From an uncultured Oscillospiraceae bacterium (lineage in GTDB: Bacteria > Bacillota > Clostridia > Oscillospirales > Oscillospiraceae): DNA of 19,541 nt. Every line of letters begins with the position of its first letter. Within the stretch, counting starts at the first letter, position 1. The stretch is from assembly GCA_934589665.1 (NCBI GenBank), contig CAKTOJ010000025.1, positions 1-19,541 of the forward strand. Direction: 5' to 3'. The notes beneath the pieces were generated by a model. It searched no databases and was not told the DNA's origin. It was given only the letters and a program-made list of their open reading frames with translations. The position numbers and the translations under genes were made by a program. Of this stretch, positions 8,356 through 14,839 are shown in pieces.

Positions 8356-9543
8356 ATGAAGTCAGCCTACGAAAGCTACCGCGCCGAGCTCGCCGCCATC
8401 CGCGAGGCGGGCACCTACAAGGACGAACGCATCATCACAACGCCCCAGAAAAGCCGCATCGACACCACCGCCGCACACGGCGTGGTGAACATGTGCGCAA
8501 ACAACTACCTCGGTCTCTCCAACCATCCGCGCCTGATCGCCGCGGCAAAGAAGAGCTATGACGAGTGGGGCTTCGGCCTTTCCTCCGTGCGCTTTATCTG
8601 CGGCACGCAGGAGATCCACAAGACGCTCGAGCGCAAGATTGCCGACTTTGTCGGCATGGAGGACGCGATCCTCTACTCCTCCTGCTTCGATGCCAACGGC
8701 GGATTGTTTGAAACGCTGCTCGGTGCGGACGACGCGGTCATTTCCGACGAGCTCAACCACGCGAGCATCATCGACGGTGTGCGTCTGTGCAAGGCGCACC
8801 GCTACCGCTATCACAACAGCGACATGGATGACCTGCGCGCCCAGCTTACAAGCGCACGTGAGGCGGGCTGCCAAAAGATCATCATTGCCACTGACGGCGT
8901 TTTCTCCATGGACGGCTATATCGCCAACCTCCGCGGCATCTGTGACCTTGCGGAGGAGTTTGACGCACTGGTGATGGTCGACGACAGTCACGCCGTCGGC
9001 TTCATGGGCGAGCACGGGCGCGGCACGCCTGAGTTCTGCGGCGTGATGGGCCGCGTGGACATCCTCACAGGCACATTCGGTAAGGCCATGGGCGGCGCCT
9101 CCGGCGGCTACACCGCCGCAAAGCGCGAGATTGTCGATCTTCTGCGCCAGCGCAGCCGTCCCTACCTTTTCTCCAACTCCCTTGCCCCTGCCATCTGCGC
9201 GGCGACGATCGAGACGATCAACATGCTCACCGAGTCCACCGCCCTGCGCGACAAGGTGCACGAAAATGCGCGCTACTTCCGCACTGAAATGGAAAAGCTC
9301 GGCTTTGACCTGCTCCCCGGCGAGCATCCCATCGTACCCGTCATGCTCTACGATCCCAAGGTGGCCAATGAGTTCGCGCGCCGGATGCTGGAAAAGGGCG
9401 TGTATGTCGTCGGCTTCTGCTATCCGGTCGTCCCCAAGGGACGCGACCGCGTGCGCACGCAGATTTCCGCCGGTCACACGAAGGAGGATCTCGACTTCGC
9501 CGTGAAATGCTTCGGCGAGGTCAAGCAGGAAATGGGGCTGTAA
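8356..9543 (+). CDS. kbl: Glycine C-acetyltransferase (2-amino-3-ketobutyrate CoA ligase)
   Basis: A 395-residue PLP enzyme of the alpha-oxoamine synthase family. It would cleave 2-amino-3-oxobutyrate with CoA to glycine and acetyl-CoA. Visible signatures are [13 protein letters not shown] at the N-terminus, [21 protein letters not shown] with His135, the [11 protein letters not shown] aspartate/histidine pair, and the Schiff-base lysine Lys243 in [15 protein letters not shown]. Length equals that of E. coli Kbl within a few residues. AAGGAGG precedes the ATG. It is the second gene of the tdh operon and is followed after 13 nt by a small membrane protein gene. Confidence 0.96.
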   Translation: MKSAYESYRAELAAIREAGTYKDERIITTPQKSRIDTTAAHGVVNMCANNYLGLSNHPRLIAAAKKSYDEWGFGLSSVRFICGTQEIHKTLERKIADFVGMEDAILYSSCFDANGGLFETLLGADDAVISDELNHASIIDGVRLCKAHRYRYHNSDMDDLRAQLTSAREAGCQKIIIATDGVFSMDGYIANLRGICDLAEEFDALVMVDDSHAVGFMGEHGRGTPEFCGVMGRVDILTGTFGKAMGGASGGYTAAKREIVDLLRQRSRPYLFSNSLAPAICAATIETINMLTESTALRDKVHENARYFRTEMEKLGFDLLPGEHPIVPVMLYDPKVANEFARRMLEKGVYVVGFCYPVVPKGRDRVRTQISAGHTKEDLDFAVKCFGEVKQEMGL

Positions 9544-9556
9544 GGAGGGCGCAAAG

Positions 9557-9712
9557 ATGCTCAAGATCCGCACGCTCTACCTCGTCCTGCCGCTGACGAT
9601 CCTGATGGCCGTCGGCTGCTACGTCAAGGGCTGGACCGCCGGGATCGCCCTTTGGGGCCTGCTGGCACTCATCTGCGCGGTGCACATCCTCCGCGAGAAA
9701 AAGCAGAAATAA
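9557..9712 (+). CDS. Small two-helix membrane protein, 51 residues, downstream of kbl
   Basis: An ATG at 9557 preceded by AAGGAGGGC opens a 51-codon frame. The protein starts MLKIRTLYLV and has two hydrophobic segments, about residues 7-22 and 27-44, separated by a short turn with Lys-Gly-Trp. It ends in a positively charged tail (REKKQK), which suggests both ends face the cytoplasm. Spacing to kbl is 13 nt, the same as between tdh and kbl, and a hairpin follows directly, so it is the last gene of the operon. I do not recognise a family. A role as a small transporter partner or membrane anchor for the threonine pathway is only a guess. Confidence 0.72.
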   Translation: MLKIRTLYLVLPLTILMAVGCYVKGWTAGIALWGLLALICAVHILREKKQK

Positions 9713-9718
9713 ATGAAC

Positions 9719-9760
9719 AAAGGGGCGATCCCGGCGAAAGGGATCGTCCCTTTGCAGCCT
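9719..9760 (+). terminator. Hairpin ending the tdh-kbl operon
   Basis: A 14-bp stem (arms 9719-9732 and 9740-9753, one G-T pair, loop of 7) begins 6 nt after the last stop codon. The T run after it is poor (GCAGCCTTTT), so termination may be partial and some transcripts could continue to the hydrolase gene. Confidence 0.65.
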
Positions 9761-9866
9761 TTTCCATTCCGGTCCTGAATGGCCGGCTTTCATTCCGTAA
9801 ATCCTATACCGGACGGCACCAGCGCCAGCCGTTTCCTCACGGACGTTATCAAAAGGAGGTCTTTCC

Positions 9867-10841
9867 ATGTGTACCGCAGCAACATACCACACCAGAGATT
9901 TTTACTTTGGGCGCAATCTCGACTATGAATTTCCTTACGGTGAGTGCGTGGCCATCGCGCCGCGCAATTTCCCGTTCCCCATGCGTGAGACGGCTGATTT
10001 GACACAGCATTACGCCATCATCGGCATGGCGCATGTACAGGACGGCTATCCGCTCTATTACGACGCAATGAACGAAAAGGGGCTGTGCATCGCAGGGCTG
10101 AACTTCGTCGGCAACGCCGTGTACCGCAAGAGCGACCCTGCAAGTGAAAATCTCGCCCAGTTCGAACTGATCCCCGCACTGCTTGGCCGCTGCGCCTCGG
10201 TCGCCGAGGCCCGCACAATGCTCACGCGCGTGAATCTGACCGATACGCCTTTTTCCGACGGCCTGCCCCTCGCCCAGCTTCACTGGCTCATCGCCGACCG
10301 ATCCGAGTGCGTCGTGCTGGAATCCGTCGCTGACGGCATCCACATCTATGATAACCCCGCCGGCGTGCTGACAAACAATCCACCCTTCCCCGCCCAGCTC
10401 TTCGCACTCAACAACTACGCGCATGTTTCACCCAAGCCGCCGGTCAACCGTTTTGCCCCCGCTTTGCCGCTTGCGGTCTACAGCCGCGGCATGGGCGGTT
10501 TGGGCCTGCCGGGCGACCTTTCCTCGCAGTCGCGCTTCGTGCGCGCAGCATTCACGCGGCTCAATTCCTGCTCCGGCGAAAGCGAGAGTGAAAGCGTCAG
10601 TCAGTTCTTCCACATTCTCACCTCCGTTGAACAGCAGCGCGGCTGCTGCGAGCTGGAGAACGGCAAATTCGAGCTCACGCTCTATTCCAGCTGCTGCAAC
10701 GCCGACCGCGGCATCTATTATTATACCACCTATGAAAACAGCCAGATCACCGGCGTTGATCTGCACCGTGAAAACCTCGACGGCACGGCGCTGGTAAGCT
10801 ATCCGCTCATAGAGGGCCAGCAGATCCGCTGGACGAACTGA
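9867..10841 (+). CDS. Choloylglycine hydrolase family protein, probable bile salt hydrolase
   Basis: A 324-residue Ntn-hydrolase resembling Clostridium perfringens bile salt hydrolase along its whole length. Such enzymes split glycine or taurine from conjugated bile acids; penicillin V acylases share the fold. After removal of Met1 the nucleophile is Cys2 (MCTAATY). The other family residues are present: Arg16 and Asp19 (GRNLDYEF), Asn79 (AGLNFVGN), Asn170 (GVLTNNPPF) and Arg223 (SQSRFVRA). GIYYYTTYENSQITGVDLH and NEKGLCIAGLNF match the bile salt hydrolase branch. The loop before LGLPGDL reads YSRGMGG. There is no signal peptide, so it acts in the cytoplasm. AAGGAGGT lies 6 nt before the ATG. 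This suggests a gut-dwelling host. Confidence 0.88.
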   Translation: MCTAATYHTRDFYFGRNLDYEFPYGECVAIAPRNFPFPMRETADLTQHYAIIGMAHVQDGYPLYYDAMNEKGLCIAGLNFVGNAVYRKSDPASENLAQFELIPALLGRCASVAEARTMLTRVNLTDTPFSDGLPLAQLHWLIADRSECVVLESVADGIHIYDNPAGVLTNNPPFPAQLFALNNYAHVSPKPPVNRFAPALPLAVYSRGMGGLGLPGDLSSQSRFVRAAFTRLNSCSGESESESVSQFFHILTSVEQQRGCCELENGKFELTLYSSCCNADRGIYYYTTYENSQITGVDLHRENLDGTALVSYPLIEGQQIRWTN

Positions 10842-10843
10842 TA

Positions 10844-10878
10844 AAAAGAGGAGCACAGCGATGCTGTGCTCCTCTTTT
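10844..10878. terminator. Bidirectional terminator between the hydrolase and spoVT/recombinase genes
   Basis: A perfect 16-bp inverted repeat (arms 10844-10859 and 10863-10878, loop GAT) has A4 on one side and T4 on the other, so it can work both ways. It lies 2 nt after the hydrolase stop. Its right end contains the first base of the leftward recombinase-spoVT stop codon (10878-10880 read backwards). It was presumably the original spoVT terminator. Confidence 0.8.
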
Positions 10879-11330
10879 CACGATTCCATATGCTTGCCGA
10901 GAAAGGACGCTATGGTCTGGGCAAGCTTATACTCCGTCTCGCCCACGCGGCTCTCCCCCTCGCTCTCCACAAACAGCACCAGCCCCAGCGCGTCGCCCTC
11001 GGAGATGATCGGCGCGGCAATGCTTGCGCAATAGCGGTCAAGCGTGTCAGTGACGTATACGCTCCGCTCCTTCTCCCCGGCACGGTAGATAGCGCGGTCC
11101 TCCATGATGCTCTCAAGCTGCTGGCTGATGCGCTTGCCGATCAGGTCGCGCCGCGCGCCGCCGGCGGCGGCGATGATGCTGTCGCGGTCAGTCACGGCAA
11201 CAGAGAGTCCCGTGGTCTTACTCAGCGTCTCGCAGATCTGCGCGGCGAACTCGTCCACGCCGCCCATGAGGGAATATTTTTTGAAAATGACCTCGCCTTC
11301 CTTGCTCGTGTAGATCTCCAGCGGGTCGCC
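10878..11330 (-). pseudogene. spoVT: 3' part of spoVT, separated from its start by the insertion
   Basis: The last 150 codons of the recombinase frame encode the second half of the AbrB-type swapped hairpin (GDPLEIYTSKEGEVIFKKYS) and the complete GAF domain of stage V sporulation protein T. SpoVT is a regulator of sigma-G genes in the forespore, and its AbrB domain binds DNA as a dimer. The first ~30 residues (the MKATGIVRRIDDLGRVVIPKEIRR-type start) are missing and are not encoded anywhere in the window. As it stands the fragment should not bind DNA by the AbrB domain. This part is GC-rich like the host, whereas the sequence just above 11330 becomes AT-richer. Excision of the element would restore the gene. 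Confidence 0.8.
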
Positions 11331-13040
11331 GTTATTGATGACATTGACATGGAAAACCTTGTCCTCACGGTTTTTGGAGGACTGGATCAGCACTTTTTCG
11401 ATATTTTCCGTGCCGGAGTCAAAATTTGCGGCATCCTCCGTTTCTGAGGGAAGCGTTCCGCTCTTGAGAATGGAGTCGATGTCCGCCTTGAGTTGAATTT
11501 CGATATGATTCTCGTAGACCCTGATTCGTTGAATCATCAGTTCTAGATCGCTACGCTCCAGTTTGGGTTTGCGGAGAATGTCGTCAAACACATCCATAGC
11601 GGTCTTGGCGGCACGGTTTACCTGAATAATGGTGTTGCGCTTATCTTCCGTCATGGCAATCTGGTGGTTTAAGCCCTCTATGTGGTGCAGGAGATCGGTT
11701 TCCAACTCGTCGTAGGTCTCCTCCAGCGTTTCCTCGTTTTCCGGATGTTTCATGATGTCCCGGATGCGCTGACGCTTGGTAGCTTTCAGTTCCTCTTGCA
11801 AATCAGCAAGGATTTCAGCTAGATGCTCGGCGGAGCGTTCTGTTTCTTCAATATCCTCGTTCTCTCTGGTAAGGTCTGCGTTGAGTCGGGTGAGCATTTC
11901 AGCGGAGTTGTCCTTCACTTTTTTGACATAGGCTTTTACCACCTCGTCCAGCTTATCCACTCGGATGTGATGGCTGGTGCAGGCCTTCAGACCCCGCTTG
12001 TGGTACTCGCCACAGCGGTAGGCATCCTTGAGATCGGGGCGGCTCATGGCGAACATGGGGCTGCCGCAGTCACCGCAGAACAGAAAGCCGGAATAGGCGT
12101 TATCATTGATCCTTACACCCCGGTAGCAGGTTGTGGTGCGCTTTTCCCTCAGAGCGCGGGCAGTAGCGAAGGTGCGGTAGTCAATAATGGCCTGATGATG
12201 GTTTTCGAACACCAGATGGTCACTTTCATCCAGCTTGACCTCTGCACCGTTAATCTTCTTGCGGGTGTACTTGCCCTGTCGCAGAGTGCCGATATAAAAA
12301 TCGTTATCCAAAATCCCCTGCACGGTGACGATGGCCCATACGGGCTTGACAGTACGCTTGTACTCCACGCCTTCTTTCTCTTTGCGCTCCCGCTCCGCCA
12401 TGCGAGGCGTGGGAATGCCTTGGTCGGTGAGATAGTTGGCGATTTTCTTGTAGCCCCAGCCATCATTGTAGAGAGCGAAAACTTTTCGAACAATGTCCGC
12501 CTCAGTAGGGACGATCTCGAACTGCTGCGCCTTGTTGACGATGTAACCGTAGGGGGCGGCGCAAATCCACTTACCGTCGGTCTGGCGGCGCTTGATGACA
12601 GATCTAACCTTTTTGCTGGTGTCGGTGACAGGCATTTCGTTGATAAGGAACTGAAACTGAATTTTCAGCCAGTCATCATCGTTGGGAAAGTCAATGCCGT
12701 CACCGATGGAGATGATACGGATGCCTGCGTCCCGCAGGTCTTCCAGTTCCACAAGTCCACGGCTGTTGCGGCGGGAGAATCGGGAGAAGTCCTTGACGAT
12801 AAGAATGTCATATTTGTGCGCCATCAGCTCCCGACGCATGGCCTGGTAGTTTTCCCGCTGCTCAAAGGTGTAGCCGGAACGGTCACGATCCTCATAGAAA
12901 GTCAGGCTGGAATCGGGAAAGCGCTGATGCACGAGGTCCGCGATAATGGCTTTCTGGTTTTCAATGGAGGTGTTGTCGCGGTCCAGCTCCTCATCCACGG
13001 AGATACGGCAGTAGCCCGCAATGTCAAAGCGTTCGATCAA
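10878..13040 (-). CDS. Large serine recombinase fused in frame to the C-terminal part of SpoVT
   Basis: A 720-residue hybrid. Residues 1-150 are a serine resolvase/invertase catalytic domain: YCRISVDEELDRDNTSIENQ with nucleophile Ser14, and VKDFSRFSRRNSRG. A recombinase domain (PYGYIVNKA onward) follows. Then come a zinc ribbon (FCGDCGSPMF, then YRCGEYHKRGLKAC) and a long charged coiled coil at about 390-480. From Gly571 the sequence becomes SpoVT-like: GDPLEIYTSKEGEVIFKKYS, then a GAF domain containing VAVTDRDSIIAAAGG, ending AQTIASFLGKHMES. This matches SpoVT from about residue 31 to its end. The start is TTG at 13040, overlapping the rhuM stop (TTGA). The fusion is best explained by integration into spoVT rather than by a designed two-domain protein. 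Confidence 0.9.
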   Translation of the reverse strand: MIERFDIAGYCRISVDEELDRDNTSIENQKAIIADLVHQRFPDSSLTFYEDRDRSGYTFEQRENYQAMRRELMAHKYDILIVKDFSRFSRRNSRGLVELEDLRDAGIRIISIGDGIDFPNDDDWLKIQFQFLINEMPVTDTSKKVRSVIKRRQTDGKWICAAPYGYIVNKAQQFEIVPTEADIVRKVFALYNDGWGYKKIANYLTDQGIPTPRMAERERKEKEGVEYKRTVKPVWAIVTVQGILDNDFYIGTLRQGKYTRKKINGAEVKLDESDHLVFENHHQAIIDYRTFATARALREKRTTTCYRGVRINDNAYSGFLFCGDCGSPMFAMSRPDLKDAYRCGEYHKRGLKACTSHHIRVDKLDEVVKAYVKKVKDNSAEMLTRLNADLTRENEDIEETERSAEHLAEILADLQEELKATKRQRIRDIMKHPENEETLEETYDELETDLLHHIEGLNHQIAMTEDKRNTIIQVNRAAKTAMDVFDDILRKPKLERSDLELMIQRIRVYENHIEIQLKADIDSILKSGTLPSETEDAANFDSGTENIEKVLIQSSKNREDKVFHVNVINNGDPLEIYTSKEGEVIFKKYSLMGGVDEFAAQICETLSKTTGLSVAVTDRDSIIAAAGGARRDLIGKRISQQLESIMEDRAIYRAGEKERSVYVTDTLDRYCASIAAPIISEGDALGLVLFVESEGESRVGETEYKLAQTIASFLGKHMES
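11316..11345. other. Putative integrase-proximal attachment junction in spoVT
   Basis: The switch from recombinase to SpoVT protein sequence falls at the codons for Asn-Asn-Gly-Asp-Pro-Leu-Glu-Ile. Host sequence is recognisable from GGCGACCCG (minus strand, 11330-11322), and element-like AT-richer sequence (ATCAATAAC) lies just before it. The exact crossover dinucleotide cannot be placed without the empty site or the other junction. Confidence 0.55.
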
Positions 13041-14062
13041 TGCACAGCACCACCTTTCAGATATTTCGCCATCTCCCGGTCAAACTCAGAGATATACTCG
13101 GCATCCTGCTTTTTGCGGAACTCATCGTAAATCACACCGACCTTCTTCACGGCGGCATCCCGTGAGATATGTCCTTTGCCCTCCAGCACTTGGCGGCGGT
13201 TGTTGGTCAGGAAGCGGTCTGTTTCGTTCAGCCAGTCCTGCATGGACATGAGTTGTTCGTCCTCTGCCATCAGCTCAGCATAGTCGATGAACATGGCCAC
13301 CAGTCGATTCAGGCGGGATAGTTCCTTTTCGTTCAGGTAGTTCTTTGCCACTAGTGTGTCACTTTTCAGAATTTTTCCATCCGGTGCGCCTTTCCATGTG
13401 GTCAGACCCATGGTGGGGCTATCCAACGTGGCCCGCTCCGAAATCAGCTCGGCGGCTGTCTTGCCAGTAACGGCGTAGTGCAGCTTGTTCTGCACAAAGG
13501 CATAGAAGTTTTTCGTGGTCTCACTGTTTTTATCGTAATCATAGCTGCACTGTTCGAACACATCCGCAATTTTCTGATAGGCTCGGCGTTCACTAGCGCG
13601 GATTTCCCGAATGCGTTCCAGTAGTTCGTCAAAGTAATCTTTGCCAAAGGGACGACCGTTTTTCATTAGCTCGTCGTTAAGAACAAAGCCCTTCTGAATG
13701 TACTCTTTCAGCGTCTTCGTTGCCCACTGACGAAACCGGGTAGCCTTTTTTGAGTTGACGCGGTAGCCTACGGCGATGATAGCATCGAGATTGTAGTGGT
13801 CGATGTTGCGCCGTACCTCTCGGCTGCCCTCTTTGCGAACTACTAAGAATTTCTTAGTGGTTGCGTCAGGTAGTAGCTCTTCCTCAGCATATATATTTTT
13901 CAGATGCTGGACAATGTTCTCTGAAGTACAAGCAAACAGATCTGCCATGCCATTCTGACTAAGCCAGAAATTTTCCTCTGCGAAGATAACGCTGACATAT
14001 TCTTTATCGTTATCATTACTGTAAATCAAAATTTCGCTATGATTGGCAATTTCGTTTCCCAT
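13037..14062 (-). CDS. RhuM family protein
   Basis: A 341-residue soluble protein matching the RhuM (virulence_RhuM) family. These are found on pathogenicity islands and integrative elements, and their biochemical role is unknown. Visible family stretches are FWLSQNGMADLFACTSENIVQHLKNI near the N-terminus and REVRRNIDHYNLDAIIAVGYRVNS, then FRQWATKTLKEYI, with a helical C-terminal half (YAELMAEDEQLMSMQDWLNE). I chose ATG 14062, with GAGGG 9 nt upstream, over an in-frame TTG at 14137 that has no properly spaced site. The stop codon overlaps the TTG start of the recombinase, so the two are transcribed and translated together. Its partner role in recombination is inferred from this coupling only. 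Confidence 0.88.
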   Translation of the reverse strand: MGNEIANHSEILIYSNDNDKEYVSVIFAEENFWLSQNGMADLFACTSENIVQHLKNIYAEEELLPDATTKKFLVVRKEGSREVRRNIDHYNLDAIIAVGYRVNSKKATRFRQWATKTLKEYIQKGFVLNDELMKNGRPFGKDYFDELLERIREIRASERRAYQKIADVFEQCSYDYDKNSETTKNFYAFVQNKLHYAVTGKTAAELISERATLDSPTMGLTTWKGAPDGKILKSDTLVAKNYLNEKELSRLNRLVAMFIDYAELMAEDEQLMSMQDWLNETDRFLTNNRRQVLEGKGHISRDAAVKKVGVIYDEFRKKQDAEYISEFDREMAKYLKGGAVH

Positions 14063-14157
14063 TTGTATGATCCCTCGTATTTTCTGCTTATTGTGGTAAC
14101 TGTGAGATACGGCGAATGGCTCCTTGATTCTCGTCAAAGCTCCGTGGCTGTTTGATC

Positions 14158-14186
14158 TATATAATATCTGTCGATGGAAACGTCAA
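14158..14186 (-). promoter_or_regulatory. Promoter of the rhuM-recombinase operon
   Basis: On the minus strand TTGACG (14186-14181), exactly 17 nt, TATATA (14163-14158). The implied transcript begins about 14151, leaving a leader of roughly 90 nt before the rhuM ATG at 14062. Confidence 0.6.
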
Positions 14187-14187
14187 A

Positions 14188-14200
14188 CCGACATGGTCGG
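14188..14200. promoter_or_regulatory. Inverted repeat beside the rhuM -35 box, candidate operator
   Basis: CCGAC-ATG-GTCGG is a perfect 5-bp inverted repeat with a 3-nt centre, one base upstream of the rhuM -35 box. Its GC-rich arms stand out in AT-rich surroundings. It could bind the XRE protein, the excisionase-like protein or RhuM; nothing in the sequence says which. Confidence 0.35.
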
Positions 14201-14446
14201 GCTCACTCCCAAACTGCTCATATTGTTGTGAAGAATTTTCCTTCGCCTTTGGTGTTCTTATACTGCCTTGTATTTATGGCCAACTATGGGGTTAGCAGTT
14301 TTTTAGTAAAGGGTATTTCGTGCCATATACACATACTTGATTTCGAGAGGGTGCTTTCCTCAAAATCCAGCCGTCCAATGGACATTGTAGTCATCTTTTA
14401 CTTTACTATCTTTAGATAATATTGTAACATGACTTTTGGTTTTTTT

Positions 14447-14489
14447 CAAGAGAAAACGGGTGGAAGGGATTGATCCCTTCCACCCGTTT
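14447..14489 (-). terminator. Strong intrinsic terminator for the leftward cargo gene
   Basis: A 17-bp near-perfect inverted repeat (arms 14454-14470 and 14473-14489) is followed on the minus strand by TTTTCTCTTG. The stop codon of the 14751-14488 gene (TAA) overlaps the hairpin base. Confidence 0.85.
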
Positions 14490-14751
14490 AGCGTTCTATG
14501 CCCACCGCTTGCTGTCTTCTCGCCTGTTGCACAGTCTCTTCCGCGTTGCGGCGACGGTTATAAGACAGCAGTTCCCGAGTACTGTTATAAAGATCATCTT
14601 TGCCAGACACGAACACTGCAATCAAGTATTTCCGCGATTTGTACGAGTTGTATATGTTCTTCAGCTTATCTTGCATTCTGGGGTCTGATTTTTCAGAATT
14701 TGACAGCCAGATTTCTAACATTTTGATATCCTGTCGGACATTTACTTCCAC
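14488..14751 (-). CDS. Small hypothetical cargo protein, 87 residues
   Basis: I do not recognise the family by name. The protein starts VEVNVRQDIKMLEIWLSNSE, is charged and largely helical, and ends RRRNAEETVQQARRQQAVGIER, an Arg/Gln-rich tail. It has no membrane segment or signal peptide. The frame is open to an ATG at 14772, but that lacks a ribosome-binding site. A GTG at 14751 has AAAGGAG 10 nt upstream and is preferred; the alternative adds seven residues. It is the last gene before a strong terminator and lies 85 nt downstream of the decayed DUF3987 gene. Repeats of TGCATTTA type lie between them. Confidence 0.65.
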   Translation of the reverse strand: MEVNVRQDIKMLEIWLSNSEKSDPRMQDKLKNIYNSYKSRKYLIAVFVSGKDDLYNSTRELLSYNRRRNAEETVQQARRQQAVGIER

Positions 14752-14799
14752 GCCGCACACGCTCCTTTCCATTTAGTGTCTGCATAGGAGAGGCTTGCT

Positions 14800-14839
14800 A
14801 TGCATTTACTGCAACAATAAATGCAATAAATGCATTTTA
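14800..14839. repeat. Cluster of TGCATTTA repeats
   Basis: TGCATTTA (14801-14808) is repeated inverted as TAAATGCA (14818-14825) and again as part of ATAAATGCATTTTA up to the DUF3987 stop. Read on the minus strand, TGCATTTAT occurs twice in tandem. It could be an operator or a weak hairpin ahead of the small cargo gene. Confidence 0.45.

Larger units (their letters stand above)
14063..14453. other. AT-rich intergenic region upstream of rhuM
   Basis: About 390 bases without an accepted gene. It contains the rhuM promoter (14158-14186) and an inverted repeat beside it (14188-14200), then a roughly 250-base AT-rich stretch. That stretch holds only short reading frames without ribosome-binding sites, for example 33 codons on the minus strand starting near 14385 and 81 codons on the plus strand at 14174. 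It may be the remains of a lost gene. Confidence 0.5.

Noticed and set aside
7104..8357. 417-codon minus-strand frame opposite tdh
   Set aside because: Shadow of a complete Tdh; biased His/Asp/Ala composition and no recognised motif.
11823..13130. 435-codon plus-strand frame opposite the recombinase
   Set aside because: Antisense to a recombinase with an intact active site; hydrophobic pattern arises from the opposite strand's charged codons.
14174..14419. 81-codon plus-strand frame in the AT-rich region upstream of rhuM
   Set aside because: No ribosome-binding site, overlaps the rhuM promoter, and shows no domain pattern. A 33-codon minus frame (MSIGRLDFEES start) near 14385 was set aside for the same reasons.
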